The translations under genes were made by a program, and so were the position numbers. Of a DNA stretch of 64,000 bases, positions 34,872-44,162 are shown piece by piece; within the stretch, counting starts at the first letter, position 1, and every line of letters starts with the position of its first letter. The DNA is from an uncultured Lachnospiraceae bacterium (GTDB lineage: Bacteria > Bacillota > Clostridia > Lachnospirales > Lachnospiraceae), in assembly GCA_902789175.1 (NCBI GenBank), contig CADANF010000004.1, forward strand, positions 35,987 through 99,986, written 5' to 3'. Below the pieces are notes generated by a model. The model made no database searches, was not told the origin of the DNA, and worked only from the letters and a program-made list of their open reading frames with translations.

Positions 34872-35059
34872 AAGCTAGTACCCATAAATACAAATATTAT
34901 TCCGTATCATTTTCCCATAATATTTTATAAAAATCTAACATCAGTATACTACTTCAAGTGTTAAAATGTCATTATTTAAGGTATGAAAATTGCGTTAATT
35001 CTGATATAGTAGAGGAAGTGGTTTTGAACCGGAAATTGTATTGTATAAAGGTAGATATA

Positions 35060-36334
35060 ATGTACGAAACAAAGGAAGAAAAAGAAAAGGTAATACTTGT
35101 AAAATGTGCCCTTTCAACAGAAAATGACATTGATATAAGAAATTCCATAGATGAGCTAGAAGAACTTGCCAATACAGCAGGGGCTAAAAAGGTTGGAGAG
35201 ATAATCCAGGTGCTTCCTAAATTTAATAATGCTTCTTACATTGGATCAGGAAAACTTCTGGAATTAAAAGAATTAGTTGATGCTACGGGAGCAGATACTA
35301 TCATTTGTGATGATGAGCTGACTCCGTCTCAGGCAGATTATCTGTCAGAGGCTACGGGGGTTAAATGTATAGACAGAACAGTGCTTATCCTTGATATATT
35401 TGCATTACATGCCACAACTGATGAAGGTAAGATACAGGTTGGCATAGCCCAGATGAATTATGCTCTGTCACATCTTTCAGGAAGTTATAAGAAACTTTCT
35501 CGTCTTGGTGGTGGAATAGGTACAAGAGGTCCCGGAGAACAAAAAATCGAGACAGATAGACGAATCATAAGAAACAGAATCAGTGAGCTCAGGCGTCAGC
35601 TTAAGGAAAAGGATGTGAGCCGGCATAATACAAGAAAAAAGAGGCTGGAAGGATCTATCAAGACTGTTGCGATAGTGGGATATACCAATGCAGGTAAATC
35701 AACTCTTCTTAATAGACTTACAGATGCAGGTGTTCTTTCAGAGGATAAACTTTTTGCCACACTTGATCCGGTTACACGTAAATATAAATATGAGGATGGT
35801 GAGGAAGTTTTATTTTCTGATACTGTTGGATTTGTTCGCAGGCTGCCACATTTTCTTGTGGATGCTTTTAGAACAACTCTTATGGAAGCTGAATATGCAG
35901 ATCTTATCCTTATAGTTGGTGATGCGTCTGATCCGGATCTTTTAAATCAGCTTAAAGTAGTAAATGAAACTTTAGGTGATCTTGGAATTGAAGGAATAAG
36001 AAGGATAACAGCATTTAATAAGATCGATATTTTAGATGGAAATGCAGGATCTGATATAGAAGAAAAACTGCCTCTTAAGGAATTGGGACTTAAGAAGGAA
36101 GATACAGTCTATATGTCTGCGGCTTCTGGAAAAGGAGTTGATACTCTTCTTGCAAAGATCAGAGAGACTCTTCATGAGGGAAGTGTAGAAATTGATATGG
36201 TGCTTCCTTATGACAAAGCTTCAAAAGTACAGCTGCTTCGAGAAAAGGGACATCTTAAGTCGGAGGAATATCTTCCGGAAGGAATCCATATTACAGGTTC
36301 TATAGATAGAGAGCTGGAATATCTTCTTAAATAA
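35060..36334 (+). CDS. hflX: ribosome-associated GTPase HflX
   Basis: About 424 aa. The N-terminal HflX domain (ALSTENDIDIRNSIDELEEL, then YIGSGKL) leads to GGGIGTRGPGEQKIE and the GTPase core GYTNAGKSTLLNRL, DTVGFVRRLPHFLV and FNKID. HflX splits or rescues stalled ribosomes. I chose ATG 35060 (AAAGG upstream) rather than the GTG at 34958, because the extra 34 residues do not look like HflX. Confidence 0.95.
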   Translation: MYETKEEKEKVILVKCALSTENDIDIRNSIDELEELANTAGAKKVGEIIQVLPKFNNASYIGSGKLLELKELVDATGADTIICDDELTPSQADYLSEATGVKCIDRTVLILDIFALHATTDEGKIQVGIAQMNYALSHLSGSYKKLSRLGGGIGTRGPGEQKIETDRRIIRNRISELRRQLKEKDVSRHNTRKKRLEGSIKTVAIVGYTNAGKSTLLNRLTDAGVLSEDKLFATLDPVTRKYKYEDGEEVLFSDTVGFVRRLPHFLVDAFRTTLMEAEYADLILIVGDASDPDLLNQLKVVNETLGDLGIEGIRRITAFNKIDILDGNAGSDIEEKLPLKELGLKKEDTVYMSAASGKGVDTLLAKIRETLHEGSVEIDMVLPYDKASKVQLLREKGHLKSEEYLPEGIHITGSIDRELEYLLK

Positions 36335-36453
36335 TGGATAAGTAAGCTTTAATTTTCTATACAATTAATGTATAGTATATAGTGGTTTAAGTAAGGAAAT
36401 TTTAGAAAGGAAAAAGTTGATCTTATCATAAGTAATTTGTGATCGGATCATTC

Positions 36454-37062
36454 ATGGTTTATATGAGAATAGGAATGGGCTATGATGTCCATAGATTAGT
36501 AGAAGATAGAAAACTTATTCTCGGTGGAGTTGAGATTCCATATGAGAAGGGGCTTCTGGGTCATTCAGATGCGGACTGTCTTTTACATGCTATCATGGAT
36601 GCGCTGCTGGGGGCAGCAGCTAAAGGAGATATCGGGAAACATTTTCCAGATACAGATGATAAATATAAGGGAGCGGATTCTATAGAGCTGCTCAAATGTG
36701 TAAGAGATATTCTTGATAAAGAAAATTATATCATCGGAAATATAGATGCAACGATAATTGCCCAGCGCCCTAAAATGGCGGGATATATTGGAGAAATGAG
36801 ACAGCGCATTGCTGATGCACTTTATCTTGATATTGATAGGATTAATATTAAAGCAACAACTGAGGAAGGACTTGGCTTTACAGGCGAGGGACAGGGAATT
36901 GCCTGTCAGGCTATTGCTCTTTTAGAGACAGTTGATAACTATGCTTATAAAGATATTATGACGGGAAGAGTTGCAAGTCCAGAGACAGAAGGTAAGTCAA
37001 AAGGATGCGCAAATTGTCCGGCTATGAAAAAATTGAATGAAAAAACGGAGGGAAATGATTAA
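36454..37062 (+). CDS. ispF: 2-C-methyl-D-erythritol 2,4-cyclodiphosphate synthase, with C-terminal extension
   Basis: An MEP-pathway enzyme for isoprenoid precursors. Seen: GMGYDVHRL (metal ligands D and H), [20 protein letters not shown], and [15 protein letters not shown]. From ATG 36454 (or 36463) the core is about 160 residues; a 43-residue tail follows that ends in [14 protein letters not shown], with two cysteines that could bind metal. IspF is usually 155-160 aa, so the tail is unusual. It overlaps the next gene by 1 bp. Confidence 0.93.
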   Translation: MVYMRIGMGYDVHRLVEDRKLILGGVEIPYEKGLLGHSDADCLLHAIMDALLGAAAKGDIGKHFPDTDDKYKGADSIELLKCVRDILDKENYIIGNIDATIIAQRPKMAGYIGEMRQRIADALYLDIDRINIKATTEEGLGFTGEGQGIACQAIALLETVDNYAYKDIMTGRVASPETEGKSKGCANCPAMKKLNEKTEGND

Positions 37063-37613
37063 TGGAAAAGCAAGAGAATGGAACTGACAACAGACCAGTT
37101 TTTCATGTTGGTGAGCAGCAGTACTGCGAAAGAGCAGTAAATGGAAAACCTGCTAATTCACAGTATTTTGTTTTAGCTATAGTGATGCTGTTAACACTTG
37201 TTGGAGTTTATGCAACAGTATTCCTTTATCCAGTTTTATTTCCAATTATTATAGCAGGTGGTTTCATAATCTTTTATCTTGCAAAGAGATTAAAGGTAGA
37301 ATTCGAATATATCTATATCGGTGGCGACATTGAAATAGCAAAGATCTTTGCCAAGGAAAAAAGAAAAGTGATCGCAACTGTAAAGACAGAAGAAGTTCAG
37401 TCTATTAGAAAGGCGAGTGACCCTGCTGTAAAAAATGATCTTAAGATCAAGGCTGATCTGAGTAAAGTTGACTGCACAGAGCAGGATCCTGAAGTAGAAT
37501 ATTATGCAGTATATGCAGATCATGGAAAAAAGAAATGTGTCTACATCCTTGATCTTGATGAGAAGTTTTTAGCATTCTTAAAGTCTCGTTATAAGAATAA
37601 AATGAGCATCTAA
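37062..37613 (+). CDS. two-helix membrane protein of unknown function
   Basis: 183 aa. Two adjacent membrane helices (FVLAIVMLLTLVGVYATVFL and FPIIIAGGFIIFYLA) are followed by a beta-rich cytoplasmic domain similar to PH-like membrane proteins (EYIYIGGDIEIAKIFAKEK). Its ATG overlaps the ispF stop, so translation is coupled. I do not know its function. Confidence 0.75.
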   Translation: MEKQENGTDNRPVFHVGEQQYCERAVNGKPANSQYFVLAIVMLLTLVGVYATVFLYPVLFPIIIAGGFIIFYLAKRLKVEFEYIYIGGDIEIAKIFAKEKRKVIATVKTEEVQSIRKASDPAVKNDLKIKADLSKVDCTEQDPEVEYYAVYADHGKKKCVYILDLDEKFLAFLKSRYKNKMSI

Positions 37614-37681
37614 CAAAAGGTGGTCACGGGATATTAGTCATCAGATAGACGATCAAGAATCAGGTTACAATTATAAAAGAT

Positions 37682-37714
37682 GACCGGATATGCATTGGCG
37701 GTACATATCCGGTC
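37682..37714 (-). terminator. terminator of the minus-strand small gene
   Basis: GACCGGATATG pairs exactly with CATATCCGGTC. On the minus strand it is followed by ATCTTTTAT, so it serves the gene ending at 37756. Confidence 0.7.
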
Positions 37715-37755
37715 TGAAGTGGAAAGTATATGAAAAAAGCTGTGTATCTTGTTTG

Positions 37756-37989
37756 TTATGGCTCAAGTGGAATCATCTTAAGTCCTTTGTAAAGCTTGGT
37801 ATATAAGCTTTTTTCGTCTTTATAAAGCATATAACCACGAGCTCCGTCCTTTACAATATAAGCAAATTTATTCTTTTGAACATTAGAATATAATACAGAT
37901 TCAACATTAAGTTCTTCTGCCTTTTGCTTTGCCATAAACTCATTAAGTGGTTCCAATTTATATTTTTTAACTGCCTGTTCCACTGTCAT
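37756..37989 (-). CDS. 77-aa protein of unknown function
   Basis: Starts MTVEQAVKKYKLEPLNEF from the ATG at 37989, with an AGGGGGCGGG ribosome site; an upstream in-frame start would add 14 residues but lacks one. Basic and lysine-rich, with a short-strand C-terminus ending LKMIPLEP. It has its own terminator. No family recognised. Confidence 0.6.
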   Translation of the reverse strand: MTVEQAVKKYKLEPLNEFMAKQKAEELNVESVLYSNVQKNKFAYIVKDGARGYMLYKDEKSLYTKLYKGLKMIPLEP

Positions 37990-38128
37990 AGGCCCGCCCC
38001 CTAACCTAATGGTATTTAAAAATTTATGCAACCAAGGTTGCTACATCTTTTCATGAATAAAGTATATTGTATATTTTCAACAAAGTCAATTGTAAAATAA
38101 TAACAAAAATGGTGGAAATGCCTACAAA

Positions 38129-38872
38129 ATGGGATATCAAACTCTCAAAGTCACCCACAAATTAGACAAATACGGATGGTTTATGGAAAATTATTATATT
38201 CATTTTGCAAAACAATTAGAAAAAATTGATAAAGAAGACAAGAAAAAGCTTCTGCTTCATGCATGTTGCTGCCCCTGCAGCTCTCATTGCCTTGAGGTCT
38301 TAAGCCAGCATAATTTTGAAATTACTATATTTTTCTACAATCCAAACATTGATGAAAAAGAAGAGTATATTAAGCGTTATGAGGAATTGATAAGGTTTAC
38401 TAAAGAAGCGGACTTTGCCAGTAACGTAAAGATAATTGATGGCGGTTATCAGCCGGATATTTTCTTTGATATGGCTAAGGGGTTAGAAAATCTTCCTGAA
38501 AGAGGAAAGAGATGTTATCTTTGTTATGAAATGAGACTTAAGAAAACATTTGAATATGCGAAAGATAACGGCTATGATTATTTTTCTACTACCCTTTCAA
38601 TAAGTCCTTATAAAAATGCTGAGTGGCTGAATGAGATCGGAAAGAGGCTTGAAGAAGAAAATAGTAAGAGCTCTGATATTAAAGACAATGTAAAATTCCT
38701 TTATAGTGATTTTAAGAAGAAAAACGGATATAAGAGATCTATAGAACTTTCAGTAGAATATAATCTCTATAGACAGAATTATTGCGGCTGCATTTTCTCA
38801 AAGCAGGAAAGAGAAAGAAAGGAAGCAGAAAATAAGGCAATGGAAGGAAAAGGAGTAGGAGAGAATGGATAA
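38129..38872 (+). CDS. queH: epoxyqueuosine reductase QueH
   Basis: A 247-aa QueH (former DUF208), the non-QueG enzyme for the last step of queuosine synthesis in tRNA. Metal/Fe-S cysteines are clear: HACCCPCSSHC near residue 49, GKRCYLCYEMR, and NYCGCIFS. The motif TTLSISPYKN is also typical. queF lies 10 kb away in the same window. The stop overlaps the next start. Confidence 0.93.
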   Translation: MGYQTLKVTHKLDKYGWFMENYYIHFAKQLEKIDKEDKKKLLLHACCCPCSSHCLEVLSQHNFEITIFFYNPNIDEKEEYIKRYEELIRFTKEADFASNVKIIDGGYQPDIFFDMAKGLENLPERGKRCYLCYEMRLKKTFEYAKDNGYDYFSTTLSISPYKNAEWLNEIGKRLEEENSKSSDIKDNVKFLYSDFKKKNGYKRSIELSVEYNLYRQNYCGCIFSKQERERKEAENKAMEGKGVGENG

Positions 38873-39860
38873 TTCTTATTCTTATTTTTCATTTGTATAT
38901 GATAAATTGATGGATAACATTCCTTATGACGAGTGGACAGAATTCATTTGTTCAATCTTAAAGAAAGATGGGATTAACGATGGTATCATTATGGAATTAG
39001 GCTGCGGCACAGGACAGATGACCGAGCGGCTTTTTAAATCCGGATATGATATGATAGGGATCGATAATTCTGCTGAAATGCTGGATGTGGCTGAGGAAAG
39101 GCTTTCTATGATCCAGAGTGAAATGGAGGAAATGACATCAATCCTTTATCTTAATCAGGATATGAGGGAGTTTGAGCTTTATGGAACGGTGAGAGCCATT
39201 TACTCTGTGTGTGATTCTCTGAATTATATTACAAAAAAGGATGATCTCCTTAAGGTTTTTAAGCTTGTAAATAATTATCTGGATCCTCAGGGCTTATTTA
39301 TATTTGACTTTCATACCGAGTATTATTATAAAGAGACAGTGGGAGATAATACCATTGCAGAAGTAAGAGATGAAGTAAGTTTTATCTGGGAGAACCGCTA
39401 TAATGAAGCAGATAAGATAAATAACCTTTATCTTACCTTATTCTTAAAGGTTGAGGATGAGAAGTGTGCTGACGATAGTAGGACTGAGGACTGCGTTAAG
39501 GAAGGGGCTTTTGATAGTGCTGTAGAGGGTGACGAGGAGTATGTTGACGATAGTAGGACTGAGGACTGCGTTAAGGAAGGGGCTTTTGATAGTGCTGTAG
39601 AGGGTGATGAGGAGTATGTTGATGAAGTTTTTAGTGAGCCGCCTCTATATGAAAGACATGATGAAGTCCATGTCCAGAGGGCATATTCTTTGGATGAGAT
39701 AAGGAAAATGCTGGACGAAGCAGGGCTTGTCTTTATCGAAGCTTATGACGCAAATACAAAAGATAGACCCGATGATGAATCAGACAGGATAATAGTTGTT
39801 GCCAGAGAAAATGGAAAGTCCTGGGATGATCTGGAGAAATTTATGAACCAGGAATTATAG
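38865..39860 (+). CDS. class I SAM-dependent methyltransferase with duplicated insert
   Basis: A 331-aa protein with a Rossmann methyltransferase fold: motif I MELGCGTGQMT (about 44-54), IGIDNSAEML, and YSVCDSLNYI. An insert at about 203-252 is a perfect-length 25-residue duplication (DDSRTEDCVKEGAFDSAVEG type), acidic and absent from usual family members. The rest of the domain (HVQRAYSLDEIRKML) continues normally. Substrate unknown. It follows queH in one operon with an 8-bp overlap. Confidence 0.88.
   Translation: MDNSYSYFSFVYDKLMDNIPYDEWTEFICSILKKDGINDGIIMELGCGTGQMTERLFKSGYDMIGIDNSAEMLDVAEERLSMIQSEMEEMTSILYLNQDMREFELYGTVRAIYSVCDSLNYITKKDDLLKVFKLVNNYLDPQGLFIFDFHTEYYYKETVGDNTIAEVRDEVSFIWENRYNEADKINNLYLTLFLKVEDEKCADDSRTEDCVKEGAFDSAVEGDEEYVDDSRTEDCVKEGAFDSAVEGDEEYVDEVFSEPPLYERHDEVHVQRAYSLDEIRKMLDEAGLVFIEAYDANTKDRPDDESDRIIVVARENGKSWDDLEKFMNQEL
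39471..39620. repeat. 75-bp in-frame tandem duplication in the methyltransferase gene
   Basis: Units 39471-39545 and 39546-39620 differ at a single base by eye, so the duplication is recent. Confidence 0.95.
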
Positions 39861-40010
39861 GTCTTTAAATATGGATCGTAAATACAGGTTTTGGCTTTAT
39901 AGATCTTTAAATATGGATTGTAAATACAGGTTTTGGCTTTATAAATCTGGGAATAGGGATCGTAAATACAGGTTTTGGCTTTATAAATCTGGGAATAGGG
40001 ATCTGGGATC
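39859..40010. repeat. 42-bp tandem repeat after the methyltransferase gene
   Basis: Units begin at 39859, 39901, 39943 and (partial) 39985; each contains GTAAATACAGGTTTTGGCTT. The first unit begins inside the stop codon. The period is a multiple of 3 and makes a spurious repeated ORF on the minus strand. Confidence 0.92.
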
Positions 40011-40054
40011 ATATTTCAAGGTTAGTGATATAATAGAATGAGGAAGAGGTAAAA

Positions 40055-40924
40055 ATGGAAGATTATATCGTAAGAGGATTAGCATTTAATGATGAGGTGA
40101 GATTTTTTGCAGCATATACAAAGAATATATGTGAAGAATCAAGAAATATACATGAAACAAGTCCAATATGTACAGCAGCGCTTGGAAGACTTCTTACAGC
40201 CGGAGCAATGATGGGTTCCATGTGTAAAAATGATACAGACCTTATCACGATACAGATAAAAGGTGACGGTCCGGCAAAGGGACTTACAGTTACGGCAGAT
40301 GCCAGTGCAAACGTAAAAGGAATTATTTATAATCCAATAGTAACTCTGCCTGCAAATGAGGCAAAGCACCTGAATGTTGGTGGTGCTATCGGACACGGAT
40401 CACTTTCAGTGATAAAGGATATCGGTATGAAGGATCCATATGTAGGTCAGACACAGTTGGTATCTGGCGAGATAGCAGAAGATCTAACATATTATTTTGC
40501 AGTCAGTGAGCAGATTCCAACATCGGTTGGACTGGGAGTTTTAATGACAAAGGAGAATACTGTTGAGCACGCAGGTGGCTTTATAATCCAGCTGCTTCCA
40601 TTTGCATCAAGCGAAACAGTTAATCTTTTGGAAGAGAGATTGGGAAAGGTTAAGTCTGTTACAGATTTCTTCAAGGAAGGAAAATCTGTTGAAGAAATGA
40701 TGAAGGAAATCCTTGGAGATGACATGAGGATTGAAGATAAGATACCAACTCAGTACAAATGTAACTGTTCAAGGGAAAGAGTAAAGAAAGCCCTTATAAG
40801 TATTGGAAAGAAAGAAATAGAGAGTATGGTGGAAGAAGGAAATCCAGTGACACTTAACTGTGATTTCTGTAATACTGAGTATACATTTTCAATAGATGAA
40901 TTAAAGGGGATTCTGGCGGAATAA
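40055..40924 (+). CDS. hslO: redox-regulated chaperone Hsp33
   Basis: A 289-aa Hsp33, a holdase switched on by oxidation. The zinc/redox cysteines are C236 and C238 (CNC) and C269 and C272 (CDFC). The N-terminal domain has RGLAFNDEVRFFAA and TAGAMMGSMCKNDTDL. Full length. The 3' end is tandemly duplicated downstream of the stop. Confidence 0.97.
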   Translation: MEDYIVRGLAFNDEVRFFAAYTKNICEESRNIHETSPICTAALGRLLTAGAMMGSMCKNDTDLITIQIKGDGPAKGLTVTADASANVKGIIYNPIVTLPANEAKHLNVGGAIGHGSLSVIKDIGMKDPYVGQTQLVSGEIAEDLTYYFAVSEQIPTSVGLGVLMTKENTVEHAGGFIIQLLPFASSETVNLLEERLGKVKSVTDFFKEGKSVEEMMKEILGDDMRIEDKIPTQYKCNCSRERVKKALISIGKKEIESMVEEGNPVTLNCDFCNTEYTFSIDELKGILAE

Positions 40925-40998
40925 AGAAATATCTGGAAGAATTAAAGGAAATTCTGGCTGGATAAAGAATTATTTGGAAGAATTTAAGGGGATGCTGT
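40895..40998. repeat. about 40-bp tandem duplication of the hslO 3' end
   Basis: The last coding bases with the stop (40895-40934) recur at 40935-40975 and partly from 40976; shared strings include GAATTAAAGG and ATTCTGGC. The stop codon is carried along. Confidence 0.85.
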
Positions 40999-41050
40999 TA
41001 TTCATTTTATTTATAGGCTTTATTTGAGATGAGTTGCTTAAAGTTAAACA

Positions 41051-41141
41051 AGCAGGATTATTTTTTAAGCTTGTTTATATTATTACAGCAGGATTATTTT
41101 TTTAGCTTGTTTATATTATTACAGCAGGATTATTTTGTTGG
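41051..41141. repeat. 36-bp tandem repeat, 2.5 copies
   Basis: AGCAGGATTATTTTTT followed by AGCTTGTTTATATTATTAC occurs at 41051 and 41087, and its first half again at 41123. AAACAAGC at 41046 can pair with GCTTGTTT at 41069 as a weak terminator. Confidence 0.88.
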
Positions 41142-41150
41142 AGAATAAAG

Positions 41151-41309
41151 GTGGTATTTGCTTCAATGTATGAGAAGTTTAACCGCGGATATGAGTTTTA
41201 TCCAAATTGGAAGGTGACGGCCACTGTCTGGGGCTGGCCGATAATGATTGCGCTGGGGCTTACATTTGCCATGATATATCACAGCATAAAAAAGATAAAC
41301 GAGATTTGA
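41151..41309 (+). CDS. 52-aa single-helix membrane protein
   Basis: Starts at GTG 41151 (GGAG 7 bp upstream) or ATG 41166. It contains YEKFNRGYEFYPNWKVTATV, then a membrane helix (WPIMIALGLTFAMIYHSI) and a KKINEI tail. It sits 140 bp before the DUF5692 membrane protein and may work with it; this is only context. Confidence 0.6.
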   Translation: MVFASMYEKFNRGYEFYPNWKVTATVWGWPIMIALGLTFAMIYHSIKKINEI

Positions 41310-41449
41310 TTTGGTTATTTTTAATGTTTTTTCAGTTGTTTTTTGTAGGATAGAATATTGTTATTATCCGCCATATTTTTTATAATAAAAACTGAAAAAT
41401 GAAAAGGCGTTTCTTTCATTTTTCAATGAAAAAACAAGGAGGCGGGTAA

Positions 41450-42565
41450 ATGTTTTTCCAAATTACCAATTTATGGCAGATTCTTGGCTGGTGCCTTGTA
41501 TTTGCCGGTCTTATTGTAATGAATGAGCTTGGTCGTCGTACCAAGGTGGGAGGTATGATAATTTTTGTTATCATCCCGGCAATTCTTACAGTTTATTTTA
41601 TTTTTGCACACTTCAATATGTTCGGAGGTGCGTCAAATCCAACAGTAGCTTATATGGATGGATGGTTCCATTACTTTAAACTTTATGCAGCTGATATTGG
41701 ATGCGTAGGTTTCATGATGATCAAGTATAAATGGGGCATCGGTAAAGAAAAATGGTTTAAATGGTGGCCATGGTTTATCGTTGCTGCAAATATCATGATC
41801 GCAAATGTATCTGATATGGAATCTGCGCTTGCAGCATATAAAATTACAGGCGATTTCTCAGGTGCCTGGTGGTGTTCAAATGAAGGCGTATTCATTTACG
41901 GCGGATGGTGGAATGTAGTAAATGCCATTGCCGGAATGATCAACATTTTCTGTATGACAGGCTGTGTTCACCTTTATACATCAAAGGACAAGAATCAGTC
42001 AGACATGCTTTGGCCTGATATGACAATCTGGTTCATTTTAGCTTATGATGTATGGAATTTTGAGTATACATATCTTAACCTTCCAACTCATACATGGTAT
42101 TGCGGTGTAGCACTTCTTCTTGCTCCAACATTTGCAAATGCACTTTGGAACAAGGGGGCTTGGATCCAGAACCGTGCCAACACACTTGCAATCTGGTGCA
42201 TGTGGGCTCAGGTAGTTCCACTTTTCCAGCTCAGCGGAAAGTTTGCGGCTGTTCTTCCACGTGTTTATAAGGGAGCAACAGAAGCTGGTATTTCAACTAT
42301 GACACTTTATGACAAGGCTATTGCAATCTACAATGCCGGTCAGGGTAAGACAATCGCAGCAAATCAGGCTATGGCAGAAATGGGTATTACAGCAGACCCT
42401 TCAATGCAGGGGTTTGTGGCTATGATGGCTCTTGCGATAAATATTCTTTGCATAGCAGTGATAATCAGAAATGCTATAAGAATCGGTAAGAATCCATATT
42501 CAAACGAAGTTTTCGTTGGAACAAAGGATCATACAGAAGCATTAGATCGCGCAGTAATAGAATAA
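41450..42565 (+). CDS. DUF5692-type multispan membrane protein
   Basis: A 371-aa protein with about nine membrane helices and very many Trp residues (EKWFKWWPWF, AWWCSNEGVFIYGGWWNVV). It resembles the DUF5692 family, conserved in anaerobic Firmicutes and uncharacterised. GGAGGCGGG is a strong ribosome site. The codon choice is like that of highly expressed genes. The 3' end holds a 21-bp duplication and a good terminator. Confidence 0.75.
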   Translation: MFFQITNLWQILGWCLVFAGLIVMNELGRRTKVGGMIIFVIIPAILTVYFIFAHFNMFGGASNPTVAYMDGWFHYFKLYAADIGCVGFMMIKYKWGIGKEKWFKWWPWFIVAANIMIANVSDMESALAAYKITGDFSGAWWCSNEGVFIYGGWWNVVNAIAGMINIFCMTGCVHLYTSKDKNQSDMLWPDMTIWFILAYDVWNFEYTYLNLPTHTWYCGVALLLAPTFANALWNKGAWIQNRANTLAIWCMWAQVVPLFQLSGKFAAVLPRVYKGATEAGISTMTLYDKAIAIYNAGQGKTIAANQAMAEMGITADPSMQGFVAMMALAINILCIAVIIRNAIRIGKNPYSNEVFVGTKDHTEALDRAVIE

Positions 42566-42590
42566 TTAAGAGCAATAATAGAATAATTAG
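42549..42590. repeat. 21-bp tandem duplication across the DUF5692 stop codon
   Basis: GCAGTAATAGAATAATTAAGA is followed by a near copy with AGCAATAATAGAATAATTAG. The unit includes the stop codon. Confidence 0.8.
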
Positions 42591-42598
42591 GATTAGAA

Positions 42599-42630
42599 GG
42601 GGCATCTGCTTAGTAGCAGGTGCCTTTTTT
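42599..42630 (+). terminator. intrinsic terminator
   Basis: GGCATCTGC pairs with GCAGGTGCC (one G-U), loop TTAGTA, then T6. Confidence 0.9.
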
Positions 42631-42665
42631 GGGTATTTACATAATATGTAATATAGTGTATGACA

Positions 42666-42722
42666 TGTTACATAAATGTTAAGAAATGTTAAAAAATGTT
42701 ACGGAATAATATTAAATGTTAA
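42666..42722 (+). promoter_or_regulatory. cluster of TGTTAM boxes, WalR-like
   Basis: TGTTAC-N5-TGTTAA at 42666-42682 fits the known WalR (YycF) pattern TGTWAH-N5-TGTWAH. More TGTTAA/TGTTAC boxes follow at 42687, 42697 and 42717. WalRK controls cell-wall hydrolases in Firmicutes and the next gene encodes one. The site is 66 bp before that gene. Confidence 0.5.
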
Positions 42723-42747
42723 AAAAAGATGAAAGGTTTGAGAAAAA

Positions 42748-43989
42748 ATGTGTAGGAAAAGAAGGTTAAAAACAATAAGTCTGATACTCGCTGCATCACT
42801 AGTATTACCAGTGGGAATGACTTATAAAAATGATCTTTCAATTGTTAAGGCGGATGATATTGATGATGCAAAAAAAGAGAAAGAGCAGGCAGAAGAAAAA
42901 AAGAAAGAGGCTGAAGAAAAGTTAGATGGCCTTAATAAAAATGCTGAAGATACGACTTCTGATATAGAGGAGCTGGATGATTAGATTGGAGCGTGCAGAA
43001 CAAAGATTCAAGGATTAAATGATAAGAAAAATGAGATACAGGCTCAGCTTGCTGTTACTGAAATGAAACTTCAGAATGCATATATCATGGAGAAAAACCA
43101 GTATGAATCTATGAAAAAGCGTATGCAGTATGCTTATGAAAATGGAGATATTGATTATATACAGGCTCTTATTGAAATAGAGAATTTTGACGGTTTTGTT
43201 AATCAGTCAGAATACGTTGAACAGGTATCCATTTTTGATCAGGAGCAGCTTAATAAGTTAATGGCAATAAAACAGGAAATTGCAACTGGTGAAGAAGAAA
43301 TGCAGAAAAAACTGAAAGATATTAAAGAGATTAAGGCTGAAAATAAAGCTGAACAGGAAGAACTTAAGGGACTTCAGGATGAAAAAAAGGAAAAGCTTAA
43401 GGAATATGAGAGTCAGATATCAGAAACTAATGGTCTTATTTATGATCTTGATGCAGATATTGAGGCAAAGACAATTGAAATTGCTGCGTTACAGGCGGAA
43501 GTAGAAAAAAAGAGGCAGGAAGTAGCAGAAGCAAGAGTTAAAGCTGCAGAAAGTGGAGATGATACATATATACCTGAAATAAAAGGAGACGGAACAATAT
43601 GTTGCTGGCCTTGTCCTTCATGGCATCAGGTAGATTCGCCATTTGGACCGAGATATGTTGAAGACTGTCCAGAGGCATCCAGATATCATAATGGTATAGA
43701 TATATCTGGAGATTATGGTGTAGAAATTGTTGCTGCAGGTGAAGGCTATGTGTCTACAACCGCCTATAATGATGCAAGAGGTTATTATATAATTGTCGAT
43801 CATGGAAATGGGTTATGCACATTGTATCAGCATATGTCAGGTTATGCAGTTTCTGAAGGTGATAATGTTTCAGCAGGGCAGGTTATAGGGTATGTTGGAG
43901 AGTCAGGAGTAGGAACTGGACCGCACCTTCATTTTGAAGTTTGGGTAAATAGGGGGCCTGTAAATCCGGAATTATATATACAGCCATAA
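42748..43989 (+). pseudogene. M23 peptidoglycan hydrolase (PcsB-like), split by an amber codon
   Basis: One frame of 413 codons encodes a signal peptide (residues 1-30), a long coiled coil and a C-terminal M23 (LytM) domain with YHNGIDISGDYG, YIIVDHGNGLCTLYQHM and GPHLHFEVWVNRG. TAG at 42982-42984 (codon 79) stops it after ...EELDD. The frame continues open and homologous-looking on the far side, so this is a point nonsense change, for instance from CAG. The next in-frame ATG (43063) has no ribosome site and no signal peptide. TAG is an ordinary stop elsewhere in this window. Readthrough or a sequencing error are the alternatives. Confidence 0.8.
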
Positions 43990-43998
43990 ATATAATAA

Positions 43999-44053
43999 GT
44001 TAACATAAAAATGGACCACAGTCCCGGGGGCTGTGGTCCATTTTTATGTCAAC
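43999..44053. repeat. 55-bp palindrome, copy 1 (forward centre)
   Basis: Ends GTTAACAT / ATGTCAAC; stem GGACCACAG / CTGTGGTCC; centre TCCCGGGGG. Nine bp after the M23 stop. With its flanking A5/T5 it should act as a terminator both ways. Confidence 0.95.
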
Positions 44054-44162
44054 TTTGTGAGGGGTAAAATATAGATTATTTACAGATTTTTTTAAGAAAG
44101 AATTAATAAATAAAATGAAAAAATAAGATAGAATCGAATATCATAAAAAAAGGGAGATACTT

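Noticed and set aside
34958-35059. 34-residue N-terminal extension of HflX
   Set aside because: Begins at GTG without ribosome site and does not look like HflX; ATG 35060 is better.
39743-40012. Minus-strand 89-aa ORF with repeated KAKTCIY peptide
   Set aside because: It is made by the 42-bp tandem repeat, whose period is a multiple of three; no ribosome site and it overlaps the methyltransferase end.
42982-42984. Genome-wide recoding of TAG as sense
   Set aside because: TAG ends many intact genes in this window (for example jetA, addB, the ATPase at 57024), so the amber codon in the hydrolase is a local change.
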